A stretch of DNA of 64,000 bases from Clostridium cuniculi (GCF_004353185.1 NZ_SMUS01000007.1:84467-148466), one strand, 5' to 3'. Shown: positions 9,471-18,262, numbered from the stretch's first letter. Notes: generated by a model from the sequence alone, not told the origin. Program-made: numbers and translations.

Positions 9471-9923
9471 TTAATATTGTTTTTCATACTCGTACATATA
9501 ATAATTGCATTGATTCATTCCTAGATTAGAGTAGGTCTTTTGTGCAACATAATTCTCTCTTTCCACATATAATCTTATTCCACATATATTTTCATCTTTA
9601 TCACACATATCTTTTATATAAGTATATAATGCTTTAAAGACTCCTATTCCTCTATTTTCTTTATTTACATAAACACTTTGCACCCATAAAAAAGTTCCGT
9701 TTCTCCAATCACTCCACTCATAAGTATACATGATTTGTCCAACAACCTTGCCATCTATCTCACAAACATGATAAACACCTTTACTTTCATCTTCAATTAA
9801 TCTTTTAACACCATTAGTTAAAATATTCATATCAAGTTTTTTATCTTCCGTTTCAAATGCAAGATTATAATTATATTTAGCTATAATATTTACATCATCT
9901 AACGTTGCTCTTCTTATTTTCAT
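9471..9923 (-). CDS. GNAT family N-acetyltransferase
   Basis: 150 residues, complete GNAT fold: beta-1/alpha-1 (KIRRATLDDVNIIAKYN), central strand with VGQIMYTYEWSDW, and the acetyl-CoA loop in VNKENRGIGVFKALYTYIKDM (R-G-x-G-x-x-x-x-L). The C-terminus GIRLYVERENYVAQKTYSNLGM is typical for amino-acceptor acetyltransferases. Substrate cannot be inferred. ATG 9923 follows AGGAGAGG. It is transcribed alone. Confidence 0.88.
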   Translation of the reverse strand: MKIRRATLDDVNIIAKYNYNLAFETEDKKLDMNILTNGVKRLIEDESKGVYHVCEIDGKVVGQIMYTYEWSDWRNGTFLWVQSVYVNKENRGIGVFKALYTYIKDMCDKDENICGIRLYVERENYVAQKTYSNLGMNQCNYYMYEYEKQY

Positions 9924-10030
9924 CTTAACCTCTCCTAAAAATTATTCTAAAAATATATCTATATAGTACCATAGCATTTAACTATTGTTAATATTTTCTA
10001 TATAACTATATTAATAATATCATTATACAA

Positions 10031-10081
10031 AGTAAAAAGGTATAAAGAAATCATACTAAAATTTCTTTATACCTTTTTACT
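10031..10081 (-). terminator. terminator after small helical protein gene
   Basis: Perfect 21-base-pair stem, arms 10031-10051 and 10061-10081, nine-base loop. It lies between the convergently oriented gap and the gene ending at 10086. Confidence 0.85.
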
Positions 10082-10085
10082 TTTT

Positions 10086-10277
10086 CTATTTCATTTTCTT
10101 TAATGCATTTTTCATATTTTCTAAAGCATCTTTAAATTTCTCTTTTGCTTCTCCTCCAAGATCCTCAATTTCATTAATGACATTACTAATTTCATCGCCT
10201 ATTTCTTGTGAAAGTCTTCCTTGCTTAATCTTTTTACTAATTTGATTTACTTTTTTCTCAAGTTTTTCAAAAGCCAT
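10086..10277 (-). CDS. small charged helical protein, unknown function
   Basis: 63-residue protein (MAFEKLEKKVNQISKKIKQG...) predicted to be almost entirely amphipathic helix with a Lys-rich C-terminus; no membrane segment. I choose ATG 10277 because GGAGG lies eight bases before it; the earlier ATG at 10292 overlaps that ribosome site. The coiled-coil-like heptads resemble small cytoplasmic stress proteins but I recognise no family. Confidence 0.7.
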   Translation of the reverse strand: MAFEKLEKKVNQISKKIKQGRLSQEIGDEISNVINEIEDLGGEAKEKFKDALENMKNALKKMK

Positions 10278-10385
10278 AATTAAAACCTCCAATGTCTATA
10301 AATAATTCTATATAATTATCTTATCCATTTTATATTTTAAAATACCTCCTACTCTTTTGATAATCTTTACACAAAATGTATGATT

Positions 10386-10502
10386 TTAAATCAACTCTCT
10401 AAGTAAATCCATTCTAACTTCATATAACTCTATAGAATCTTCCTTTAAATACTTCCAATAGTTCTTATTTCCCTTTAATTCTTTCAATAATTTATTTAGC
10501 TA
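10386..10502 (-). pseudogene. possible gene remnant (C-terminal fragment)
   Basis: Inside a 350-base gap (10278-10627), the minus strand has 37 codons open between TAG and TAA that read like a real protein end (ELKGNKNYWKYLKEDSIELY, then a MDLLREL-type helix) with no start codon or ribosome site. In-frame stops lie just upstream (10500-10502 and nearby). It may be the decayed end of a lost gene. The rest of the gap shows nothing I can name. Confidence 0.3.
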
Positions 10503-10627
10503 AATCGTCATCTTAAATATCTAATCCCCATACACCTATAAAAATCAAAGCCTCCATATATCTTTTTATACTTTTTAAATATTATATGAAGTTATATTTT
10601 ATAGTATTGTTAAAATTTGTAATTTTT

Positions 10628-11482
10628 TTATTCTTTTACCCATGTTGCTATATACTTATAATTATTTGGCATACCGCTAATATTAGGATCACTTACTTTG
10701 AAATTTCCTTTTATCCCTTCTTCCTTACAGGTTAATTCAAAATGACACATTGCAATTCCCATATCAATCCTTTTAATATCATAACTATCTTCTTTTTTTT
10801 CTTCCTTCTCTTCATTTACATAAAAATAAAATTCATTTCCACGTTTAACTATTCTCCAGGGTTGTTTATTAACTGCAGATGGTGCTAATCTTACATTTTC
10901 AAACATATCCTTAAACCCATCCAAAGTACAATATTGAGTTAATGGACATGAAAAATCTCTAAGGTAAAATATTTCATTCCATTGTTTTCTTTTATCACAT
11001 TTTGATATAAACCTCATAGTTTTATCAATAAGGCTTCTCTTTTCTTTCGCATACCCTATAGGCAACACTATTGGTAATATTTCTCCTTCTCTTAGCTCCA
11101 TAGCCTTTGTGAACTGTCCCTTCTTAAAGGTTCCCCCTATCCAACATGTACCTAACCCCATAGATGTTGCATATAGAACTAATGACTCCATTTCATAACC
11201 TAACTCTTCTAAAGAATATTGTCCCTCTTTTACCTTTGCTACTATAAACTTAGTTGCTCCTTTAATTACTCCATAAGTTCCAAGTCTGGCACCATTTATA
11301 CGTTCTTTTGAGTCTAATATTTTAAATGTTATATTCTCTTTAAACGGTCCACTTATTTCATTTATATAATCATTAAGTTTTCCTACTATTTCACTTGATA
11401 TTTCTTCAGTATTATAAGTTCTTATAGACTTTCTCTTTCTAACTATATTATTTATAGGTTCATTAAATATAAATTCCTTAAT
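10628..11482 (-). CDS. nitroreductase-like protein (TM1586 type) with apparent ATT start
   Basis: FMN-dependent nitroreductase-fold protein of 284 codons. The N-terminal half carries RKRKSIRTYN (flavin-phosphate contact region) and the middle GTCWIGGTF; a second half begins at FENVRLAPSAVNKQPWRIV, as in the tandem TM1586-type family. The frame is open upstream of the first ATG (11191) through 97 more family-like codons to a perfect AGGAGG at 11491-11496, but no ATG, GTG or TTG exists there. The codon eight bases after the AGGAGG is ATT (11480-11482), followed by AAG GAA TTT. Translation from ATT gives MKEFIFNEPINNIVRKRKSIRTYN, a natural N-terminus. Either AUU is used, as in infC, or the start codon has mutated. 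Confidence 0.75.
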   Translation of the reverse strand: MKEFIFNEPINNIVRKRKSIRTYNTEEISSEIVGKLNDYINEISGPFKENITFKILDSKERINGARLGTYGVIKGATKFIVAKVKEGQYSLEELGYEMESLVLYATSMGLGTCWIGGTFKKGQFTKAMELREGEILPIVLPIGYAKEKRSLIDKTMRFISKCDKRKQWNEIFYLRDFSCPLTQYCTLDGFKDMFENVRLAPSAVNKQPWRIVKRGNEFYFYVNEEKEEKKEDSYDIKRIDMGIAMCHFELTCKEEGIKGNFKVSDPNISGMPNNYKYIATWVKE

Positions 11483-11649
11483 TATAATCCCCTCCTATCC
11501 TTTTAATTTTTAATATTATAAAAAAACTCACATTTATTAATATTTATTATTACTTCTATTTTTATTCATTTATATTTTTATTTATAAAAAAATGCCATCA
11601 TAAATAAAATTGATAGTATTTCTATTTCCCCTACTTCTTTATTTAAAAA

Positions 11650-11673
11650 TAGAGACGTATTTTTACGCCTCTA
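11650..11673 (-). terminator. terminator of the YdcF gene
   Basis: TAGAGACGTA / ACGCCTCTA stem with one A-C mismatch; on the minus strand it is followed by TTTTT. Confidence 0.8.
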
Positions 11674-11682
11674 CTATACTGA

Positions 11683-12468
11683 TTATTGCTTAAATATATA
11701 TGCTTTTATTACTCCAAAGAACTCTCGCACATAAAATACTAATGCTGAAGCCTTATGTGATGGTGCAGGATAACTATAAGTATTAAAACCAACCTCTTTT
11801 GCTAAAAACTTAGCCCTATACATATGAAAATTATTAGATATTATGGTTATTGTAAAATCTTCTTTTCCAGTCTCTTCTTCTAAAACATTTTTAGTATATA
11901 AAAAATTCTCATAAGTATTTGTTGATTTATCTTCCATTATAATTAAACTTGGATCAACACCATTATCTACTAAGAAATTTCTCATAGCTGCGGCTTCAGC
12001 CATATCTTCTCCCTCTCCTTTTCCTCCAGATACCACTATTTTCACATCTGGATACATTTCATGAAAATCTAATGCGGTTTCTAATCTATATAACAAGGAT
12101 GCACTTATACTGCGCCCCCTTAAACCTGCTCCTAAAACCACTAAATAATCTGGCTTCTGAGTATCATGATGATGTCCATTATAAATTATAATACTCTCAA
12201 TTCCTATAAATATTACTAATCCTATAGTAAATATAGTCATTATTATTATTCTATAAACCTTAGGGATATGACCCCAAATATCTATATTGAACTTTAATTC
12301 AACATACCCATAAACCAGTAAAACTATCCCTAAAATACAAAAAGCGCTAGAGAAAGCTATAAATCCAAACATTACCTTTAACATTAAGTAATACAAAATT
12401 AATAATATACCTATAATTTCAAAAGAAATATATACATTCTTTTTTCTCTTTGACATATAATTATTCAT
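11683..12468 (-). CDS. YdcF/SanA-type DUF218 membrane protein
   Basis: Four hydrophobic segments occupy residues 15-95, then the DUF218 domain begins (PDYLVVLGAGLRGRSISASLLYRL, VVSGGKGEGEDMAEA, EDKSTNTYENF). SanA/YdcF-type proteins act in envelope or cell-wall polymer metabolism but the exact reaction is not settled. The conserved G-A-G-x-x-G, SGG and ENxxF motifs are intact. ATG 12468 follows AAAGGA. Confidence 0.85.
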   Translation of the reverse strand: MNNYMSKRKKNVYISFEIIGILLILYYLMLKVMFGFIAFSSAFCILGIVLLVYGYVELKFNIDIWGHIPKVYRIIIMTIFTIGLVIFIGIESIIIYNGHHHDTQKPDYLVVLGAGLRGRSISASLLYRLETALDFHEMYPDVKIVVSGGKGEGEDMAEAAAMRNFLVDNGVDPSLIIMEDKSTNTYENFLYTKNVLEEETGKEDFTITIISNNFHMYRAKFLAKEVGFNTYSYPAPSHKASALVFYVREFFGVIKAYIFKQ

Positions 12469-12638
12469 AAATTTTTCCTTTCCAATTCTTTTTATTATAT
12501 TATAAAATATAAAATTGTTAATATAAAATATTATTTTACTTTTTACCTAATAAAGCAATTAATTATATTATTAGTTTTCATTTTTATTAATAAAGTACTA
12601 TAATGAAAGTATACAAATAGATACAAGGAGATAGGAAC

Positions 12639-13508
12639 ATGAATCTTAATAGAAATGACCACTGTTGGTGTGGTAGTAATAAAAAATACAAAAATTGTCA
12701 TTTGCAATTTGATGAAAAAATAAACTCTTATAGGCTTAAAGGTCATATAGTACCACCTAGAAGCATCATTAAAACACCTGAACAAATCGAAAAAATAAAA
12801 GAAAGTTGTGCTATTAATACTGCAGTTTTAGACTTAGTAAGCAAAAATATTAAAGCTGGGATGTCAACTGAAGAAATAAATACTATAGTTCATGATTTTA
12901 CAGTATCACAAGGTGCAATTCCAGCTCCACTTAACTTCCAAGGATATCCTAAGAGTGTTTGTACTTCTGTAAATGATGAAGTATGCCATGGTATTCCTAG
13001 TGAAGATATAATATTAGAAGAAGGAGACATTGTTAATGTAGATGTTTCTACTATATATAATGGATATTTTTCAGATGCCTCTAGAATGTTTAAAATTGGA
13101 AATGTACATCCTGACTTAGAAAAGTTAGTCAGAGTATCAAAAGAATGCTTAGATAAAGGCTTAGAAGCAGCTAAACCATGGGGGTACTTAGGTGATATAG
13201 CAGAAGCTGTACAAAAACATGCTGAAGCTAATGGCTACTCTGTTGTTAGAGAGTTTGGAGGACATGGAATAGGACTTGAATTCCACGAAACTCCTTTCGT
13301 TTCTCACGTTGGTAAAAAAGGTACTGGAATGTTGTTAGTTCCTGGTATGGTATTTACTATTGAACCTATGATAAATATGGGTTCTCCTGATATATTTATT
13401 GATGAAGCTGATGGTTGGACAGTTTTAACTGAAGATGGTTATCCTTCATCTCAATGGGAATATACAGTTTTAGTAACTGAAACTGGTGTTGAAGTATTAA
13501 CTCATTAA
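12639..13508 (+). CDS. map: type I methionine aminopeptidase with N-terminal SEC-C zinc finger
   Basis: Removes the N-terminal Met from nascent proteins. The N-terminus NRNDHCWCGSNKKYKNCH is a SEC-C motif (CxC...CH) that can bind zinc and, in other proteins, the ribosome or SecB. The catalytic domain starts about residue 45; metal ligands sit in VNVDVSTIYNGYFSDASR (two Asp), GHGIGLEFHE (His), FTIEPM (Glu) and WEYTVLVT (Glu). Length 289 is about 40 longer than the minimal form, explained by the finger. ATG 12639 follows AAGGAG. Monocistronic, with a terminator at 13507-13555. Probably a second copy beside the map of the ribosomal protein operon. Confidence 0.93.
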   Translation: MNLNRNDHCWCGSNKKYKNCHLQFDEKINSYRLKGHIVPPRSIIKTPEQIEKIKESCAINTAVLDLVSKNIKAGMSTEEINTIVHDFTVSQGAIPAPLNFQGYPKSVCTSVNDEVCHGIPSEDIILEEGDIVNVDVSTIYNGYFSDASRMFKIGNVHPDLEKLVRVSKECLDKGLEAAKPWGYLGDIAEAVQKHAEANGYSVVREFGGHGIGLEFHETPFVSHVGKKGTGMLLVPGMVFTIEPMINMGSPDIFIDEADGWTVLTEDGYPSSQWEYTVLVTETGVEVLTH

Positions 13509-13555
13509 TAAATAAAAATGGTGTAGATTGTATATCTGCACCATTTTTATTTATT
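13507..13555 (+). terminator. terminator of map
   Basis: Arms 13507-13527 and 13535-13555 (AAAAATGGTG / CACCATTTTT core) form a long stem overlapping the stop region of map. Confidence 0.85.
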
Positions 13556-13767
13556 CTAATATATATCATCATTTATTAACATTTTAATTATTTCATCCCA
13601 ATTTTTATAATAATTTAATATATAATATCCAATTTATTGTCTATATTTTGTCATATTATTAAAAGTAATATTTCCTATTTAAATTTTAATAATTCTGTTA
13701 TAAAATTAATTAATAAATGCAAGAAACATTTCAATGTTTTACACACTCTGAAAGGAGACATTCAATA

Positions 13768-15399
13768 TTGAATACAGAATTAACTAAAGAAAACCTAGAA
13801 AAAATTTATGGTAAAGTAAGCCCTTTTGAATTTAAAGATAAATTATTACAACTTGCTACAATAAATAATAATACTATCTTAGATGCTGGTAGAGGTAATC
13901 CAAATTGGACAGCAGCAACTCCTAGACAGGCTTTCTTTACATTTGGGCAATTTGCTATATTAGAAACACAAAGATCATTAAATATTGGTGATTTAGCTGG
14001 AATGGTTCAAAAAGAAGGAATCTCCAAAAGATTACTTGAGTATATTAATGCTAATCCTTCTTTACCTGGAATAGATTTAATAAGAGAAATTTATAACTAT
14101 GGTATAAATGAACTTGGATTTGATGAAGATGAATGGATTTTTGAGTTAGCTGATGGAATAATAGGCGATAATTATCCTGTTCCTGATAGAATGCTTGTAC
14201 ATATAGAAAAAATAGTTAATAAATATTTATTAAGAGAGTTATGTGGAAATACACAATTTGAAGATGATTTTGATATTTTTGGTGTTGAAGGTGGAACAGC
14301 TGCAATGTGCTATATTTTTGACTCTTTAGAAAAAAATCATCTACTAAATAAAGGAGATAAAGTTGCACTTATGACTCCAATCTTTACTCCATACTTAGAA
14401 ATACCTCATTTACCACATTATAATTTTGATGTAATTAATATTCATGCAAATGAAGTTGATGAAAATGGAATACCTACATATCAATACTCTGAAGATGACT
14501 TAAATAAATTAAAGGATACAAGTATAAAAGCTGTGTTTATAGTAAATCCAAATAATCCAGCTTCAATAGCATTAAATGATAAATGTAGAGAAACCTTAAA
14601 AGATATAGTAAATAATTATAATCCAAATTTAATGATTATTACTGATGATGTTTATTGTACATTTGTTAATAACTTTAGATCTGTTCTTAGCGATTTACCT
14701 TATAATACTATTGGAGTTTATTCACTTTCAAAGTATTTCGGTGTAACTGGATGGAGACTTGGAACTATAATATTAAATAAAGATAACATATATAATAAAT
14801 TAATTTCAGAAATGTCAGAAATACATAAAGCTAATTTAAATATAAGATACTGTCATTTATCTTGTAATCCTGAAAAAATATCATTTATAGATAGAATTGT
14901 TGCAGATAGTAGACAAGTTGCTTTAAATCATACTGCTGGACTTTCAACACCACAACAAGTTCAAATGGCATTCTTCTGTGCTTTTGCATTAATTGATTCT
15001 AATGATAATTATAAAAATTTGACTAAATCAATTTGTCAAAAGCGTAAACAACTATTATGCCAAGGGCTAAATGTTAAAATATTTAATGATCCACACTACG
15101 CTTCATACTATACTGAAATAAATATTTTAGATTGGGCTAGAGTTGAATATGGAATTGAAGCAAGTAAGTATATAGAAAAAAATTATACTCCTTTTGATAT
15201 ACTTTATAACTTAGCTAAAAACTATTCTACTGTTCTTTTAAACGGTGATGGTTTTGCTTCATCTAGATGGGGACTTAGAGTTTCTCTTGCCAATTTAAAT
15301 GATGAAGCCTATTTAAAAATCGGACAAACGTTAAGAGAAATATTTGATAACATTATAAAGGAATTTAAAGCTAATCATAAATTAGAAATAAGCTGCTAA
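13768..15399 (+). CDS. aspD: aspartate 4-decarboxylase / aspartate aminotransferase
   Basis: PLP enzyme that converts aspartate to alanine plus CO2, and also transaminates aspartate; used for proton-consuming energy conservation or alanine supply. Fold-type I landmarks: GGTAAMCYIF, NPNNPAS, the Asp of TDDVY, and the PLP lysine in VYSLSKYFGVTGWRLG. The length (543 residues) fits AspD, longer than an ordinary aminotransferase because of the N-terminal arm and internal insert. I start at TTG 13768, nine bases after AAGGAGA; an ATG at 13717 in frame has no ribosome site. Monocistronic. Confidence 0.92.
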   Translation: MNTELTKENLEKIYGKVSPFEFKDKLLQLATINNNTILDAGRGNPNWTAATPRQAFFTFGQFAILETQRSLNIGDLAGMVQKEGISKRLLEYINANPSLPGIDLIREIYNYGINELGFDEDEWIFELADGIIGDNYPVPDRMLVHIEKIVNKYLLRELCGNTQFEDDFDIFGVEGGTAAMCYIFDSLEKNHLLNKGDKVALMTPIFTPYLEIPHLPHYNFDVINIHANEVDENGIPTYQYSEDDLNKLKDTSIKAVFIVNPNNPASIALNDKCRETLKDIVNNYNPNLMIITDDVYCTFVNNFRSVLSDLPYNTIGVYSLSKYFGVTGWRLGTIILNKDNIYNKLISEMSEIHKANLNIRYCHLSCNPEKISFIDRIVADSRQVALNHTAGLSTPQQVQMAFFCAFALIDSNDNYKNLTKSICQKRKQLLCQGLNVKIFNDPHYASYYTEINILDWARVEYGIEASKYIEKNYTPFDILYNLAKNYSTVLLNGDGFASSRWGLRVSLANLNDEAYLKIGQTLREIFDNIIKEFKANHKLEISC

Positions 15400-15403
15400 T
15401 ACT

Positions 15404-15438
15404 AAAAGTGCCTAATACTTATTTATAGGCACTTTTTT
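15404..15438 (+). terminator. terminator of aspD
   Basis: AAAAGTGCCTA and TAGGCACTTTTTT form an 11-pair stem followed by a T-run. Confidence 0.88.
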
Positions 15439-15513
15439 CTTTAGTTTGCTTTTTTAAATAATTTAATATCAAAATTTAATATTATATAATATACTTATTA
15501 AAGATTAAATGGA

Positions 15514-15558
15514 GATGATTTTATCCGATGATGTTTCACGTCCCTGGATAAGTTCATC
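15514..15558 (+). promoter_or_regulatory. structured leader hairpin with micro-ORF upstream of sirtuin gene
   Basis: Arms 15514-15526 and 15546-15558 pair over 13 positions with one mismatch and one G-T pair, around a 19-base loop (15527-15545). The loop contains ATGATG starting a micro-ORF, MMFHVPG (stop at 15548-15550), with GGAG at 15511-15514. The downstream arm ends 31 bases before the sirtuin start and so lies in its 5' leader. I do not recognise a known riboswitch class. Confidence 0.5.
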
Positions 15559-15588
15559 TAGCCAAATATGAAATTTGGAGGTTTAGTT

Positions 15589-16329
15589 ATGGAAAATAAA
15601 ATAGATCAATTAAGCAAAATATTAAGTGAAAGTAATAACATAGTATTCTTTGGTGGAGCAGGTGTTTCTACCGAATCTGGAATTCCTGATTTCAGAAGCT
15701 CTAATGGATTATTTAATGAAAAACTTAATATAACATTTACTCCAGAACAACTAGTTTCACATAGCTTTTATATTAGATATCCTGAAGAATTTTTTAATTT
15801 TTATAAAGCAAAACTAATATATCCTGAAGCAAAGCCTAATGGAGCTCATATAGCCTTAGCTAAACTTGAAGAAATGGGAAAACTAAAAGCTGTTATAACT
15901 CAAAATATAGATGGATTACACCAGGCTGCTGGTTCTAAAATAGTTTACGAGCTTCATGGTTCTGTTCTTAGAAATTATTGCGTAAAATGTCATGCTTTTT
16001 ATGATGAAAAGTTTATTTTAGAATCTAAAGGAGTACCTACTTGTACTAAATGTGGAGGAACAGTTAAACCTGATGTAGTTCTTTATGAGGAAGGATTAGA
16101 TGATTCTACAATTAGAGGTGCTGTAAATGCTATAGCTAATGCAGATACATTAATAATAGGTGGAACTTCTCTTGTTGTTTATCCTGCTGCTGGTCTTATT
16201 GATTATTTTAAGGGTAAAAACCTTGTACTTATAAATAAGGGTACAACTTCTGCTGATAATAAAGCTGATTTAGTTATTAATGATTCTATTGGAAAAGTAT
16301 TAACTACTGCTGTAAATTCAATTTCCTAG
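15589..16329 (+). CDS. cobB: NAD-dependent protein deacylase (sirtuin)
   Basis: Removes acyl groups from lysines using NAD. NAD-binding GAGVSTESGIPDFRS, catalytic TQNIDGLHQAAG and ELHGS (general-base His), a zinc ribbon CVKC...CTKC, and GTSLVVYPAAGL are intact. 246 residues, normal for bacterial Sir2. Start ATG 15589 follows GGAGG by seven bases; the in-frame ATG at 15568 precedes that site. The 5' leader is structured, and a bidirectional terminator follows at 16343-16389. Confidence 0.95.
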   Translation: MENKIDQLSKILSESNNIVFFGGAGVSTESGIPDFRSSNGLFNEKLNITFTPEQLVSHSFYIRYPEEFFNFYKAKLIYPEAKPNGAHIALAKLEEMGKLKAVITQNIDGLHQAAGSKIVYELHGSVLRNYCVKCHAFYDEKFILESKGVPTCTKCGGTVKPDVVLYEEGLDDSTIRGAVNAIANADTLIIGGTSLVVYPAAGLIDYFKGKNLVLINKGTTSADNKADLVINDSIGKVLTTAVNSIS

Positions 16330-16342
16330 GAAATTACTAAAA

Positions 16343-16389
16343 AAATTATCCTAGTCAAGGAAAATTACTTTCCTCCACTAGGATAATTT
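16343..16389. terminator. bidirectional terminator between cobB and the Lys/Cys-rich gene
   Basis: Perfect 13-pair stem (AAATTATCCTAGT / ACTAGGATAATTT) enclosing a nested GGAAA/TTTCC stem, between convergent genes. Confidence 0.85.
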
Positions 16390-16398
16390 AATGATATA

Positions 16399-16902
16399 TT
16401 ATTCTGCAGCTTTTTCTGAAGAATTTTCTATTTTATCAGAATTTTCTTCATCTCTGCATTTGCACTTATTTTCTTCTTTTTTATGATCCTTACACTTACT
16501 ATCCTCTTTCTTTACATCTTCCTTGCATTTATCGCTATCTTTTTTGTCATGCTTCTTATGACCCTTTTTATCATCTTTGCATTTTTTCTTATCTTCTTTT
16601 TCTTTTTCTTTTTCTTTTTTCTTTTCTTCCTTTTCTTTCTTCTTGCAAGGATTACTTGAAGTATCTTCTACATCATCTTTTGATGATCCCTTAGAAGTCT
16701 TTTTACTCTTATCTTCTGTACTCTTTTCTTCTGGAGCTGAAGTTTCCTTCTCCTTCTTTTCCTCTTTATTTTCTGAAGGCGCTTCTATTGTAGCCTTATT
16801 ACCATCTGCTGGACTAGTACTTAAAGTTTGTGCATAAGTAGTAACACCTTCAACCATCATTAATGCAGAACATATTAATAATGATACAACTTTTTTCTTC
16901 AT
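16399..16902 (-). CDS. secreted Lys/Glu-rich protein with repeated KCK motifs
   Basis: 167 residues. A signal peptide (MKKKVVSLLICSALMMVEGVTTYAQ) is followed by a Ser/Thr/Glu-rich linker and, from about residue 75, a very charged region made mainly of Lys, Glu and Asp. Six Cys in that region occur in PCKKK, KCKDD, KCKED, KCKDH and KCKCRD contexts, along with GHKKHDKK. No domain is recognisable. The Cys/His spacing could bind metal or form disulfides; the Lys/Glu pattern could bind the wall. ATG 16902 follows GGAGG. Confidence 0.7.
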   Translation of the reverse strand: MKKKVVSLLICSALMMVEGVTTYAQTLSTSPADGNKATIEAPSENKEEKKEKETSAPEEKSTEDKSKKTSKGSSKDDVEDTSSNPCKKKEKEEKKKEKEKEKEDKKKCKDDKKGHKKHDKKDSDKCKEDVKKEDSKCKDHKKEENKCKCRDEENSDKIENSSEKAAE

Positions 16903-17018
16903 AACTTTTTTCCTCCAATGTTTTCTTTAGTTTATTATTACTCCTAAGTATTTCAAGTTTAGTATTACCCTTTTTAAGCCAAATTATTATTGTCCACCAC
17001 CATTGTATAGCCCTAAAA

Positions 17019-18083
17019 CTATGATGTAAATAAATCCTTTTTAACTACTAATTTCTCAAATTTGTACAATATAGAAAAAATCTTTTTATCATAGACTAAT
17101 ACTTCTATATTAGTTCCTGAAACCATAGGTGATATTTTAACTTGAAATTCTCCATTAGCCTTTGCTTGAGTTGTTCCTACAGTTCCATTTTCAGATACAA
17201 TAATAATATTACTGTTAGGAAGAGTCTTACCTGTAATCTTATCACTACTTGATGTAATCTTATCTACTTCTAAGTTAACGTACTCTTCATAATCTGAAAT
17301 TACTTGTGCTGCCATCATTGCATGTCCAACTTTATTAGGAGAAATTCTAGCTACTCCATTTTCAACCTTAAAATTTAAAACTTCATCATTACTTAATATG
17401 TGATAACAATCTAGAATTTTATAATCATAATTACTATTATTCTTAACTATTAAATCATTAATTAAACTTATTTGTTCATCAAAAAAATTATAAATATTAC
17501 ATTTTTTATTAATAGGATTATATACTGTATTTACATATATTTCTGATTCCGGCGCTAATTTTTTAATTTTTTTTATTATCTTAGGAAAATCTTTTGAAAA
17601 TTTATTTACTTCATTTAAAATTTCACTTTTTATTTCATCACTATTTAAATATTCACTTATTATAGAATCAAACTTCTCTTCATCACATCCCTGTAATATA
17701 GTTTCATCTATATTTAGATTTGCTAATATAGCATTTAATATATTGTTACCTCCAATTGATACTGTAATTAAATCTGAATCTTTTATTTTTTCCTTATTTT
17801 CGTCTATTATATTTAATAGATCTGATGAAGTTATTCCATCCTTACTTAAATTACTGTAATCTAAATTATCATTTAATGCATATAAAAAATCTTTAATTAA
17901 TGAAACATATGCAACATCATAATCATTATCTGCTTCCGTAGATATCTCATCACCTATAGCAACATACTTATCCAATACCTTATTAGAAACTTCCCCCTTA
18001 ACTTGCATAGCTATAGGTAGTGCTAATAAAATTATTCCTATAGTTATTATAAGTATTACTTTAATTCTATTCCTCTTCTTCAC
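17019..18083 (-). CDS. SGNH/GDSL-fold protein lacking catalytic residues, with C-terminal Ig-like domain
   Basis: Membrane-anchored or secreted (hydrophobic residues 8-26), 354 residues. The SGNH blocks are recognisable: block I YVAIGDEIS (44-48), block II DGITSSDLL (82-90), block III SIGGNN (109-114), block V ARISPNKVGH (245-254). The nucleophile Ser of GDS is Glu46, GGND is GGNN, and the D-x-x-H pair is Ala245 and Ser248. All three triad positions are therefore altered, so it is probably a binding or structural protein. The C-terminus (about 275-335) resembles a bacterial Ig-like domain. GTG start 18083 follows GGAGGG. Monocistronic. Confidence 0.8.
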   Translation of the reverse strand: MKKRNRIKVILIITIGIILLALPIAMQVKGEVSNKVLDKYVAIGDEISTEADNDYDVAYVSLIKDFLYALNDNLDYSNLSKDGITSSDLLNIIDENKEKIKDSDLITVSIGGNNILNAILANLNIDETILQGCDEEKFDSIISEYLNSDEIKSEILNEVNKFSKDFPKIIKKIKKLAPESEIYVNTVYNPINKKCNIYNFFDEQISLINDLIVKNNSNYDYKILDCYHILSNDEVLNFKVENGVARISPNKVGHAMMAAQVISDYEEYVNLEVDKITSSSDKITGKTLPNSNIIIVSENGTVGTTQAKANGEFQVKISPMVSGTNIEVLVYDKKIFSILYKFEKLVVKKDLFTS

Positions 18084-18262
18084 AATACACCCTCCACACT
18101 TTTGAACTCCTATACTTATTATAGGTGCTTTTTTTCTAAATTTATAGATTTTTTAGGTATTTTTTTCCAAAAATATATCTACATAAATTCTCTCTATATT
18201 TAAAAATATTTTAATTTTCTACATATTATTTTAATATAAACCTTTTTAAAGACTCAAAAAAT

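Noticed and set aside
12543..12785. Open frame on the minus strand across the start of map
   Set aside because: Antisense to a well-supported gene, no ribosome site, no recognisable protein pattern.
16577..16837. Ser/Phe-rich open frame opposite the Lys-rich gene
   Set aside because: Lys codons AAA/AAG read in reverse become Phe/Ser; the minus-strand gene has a signal peptide and a ribosome site.
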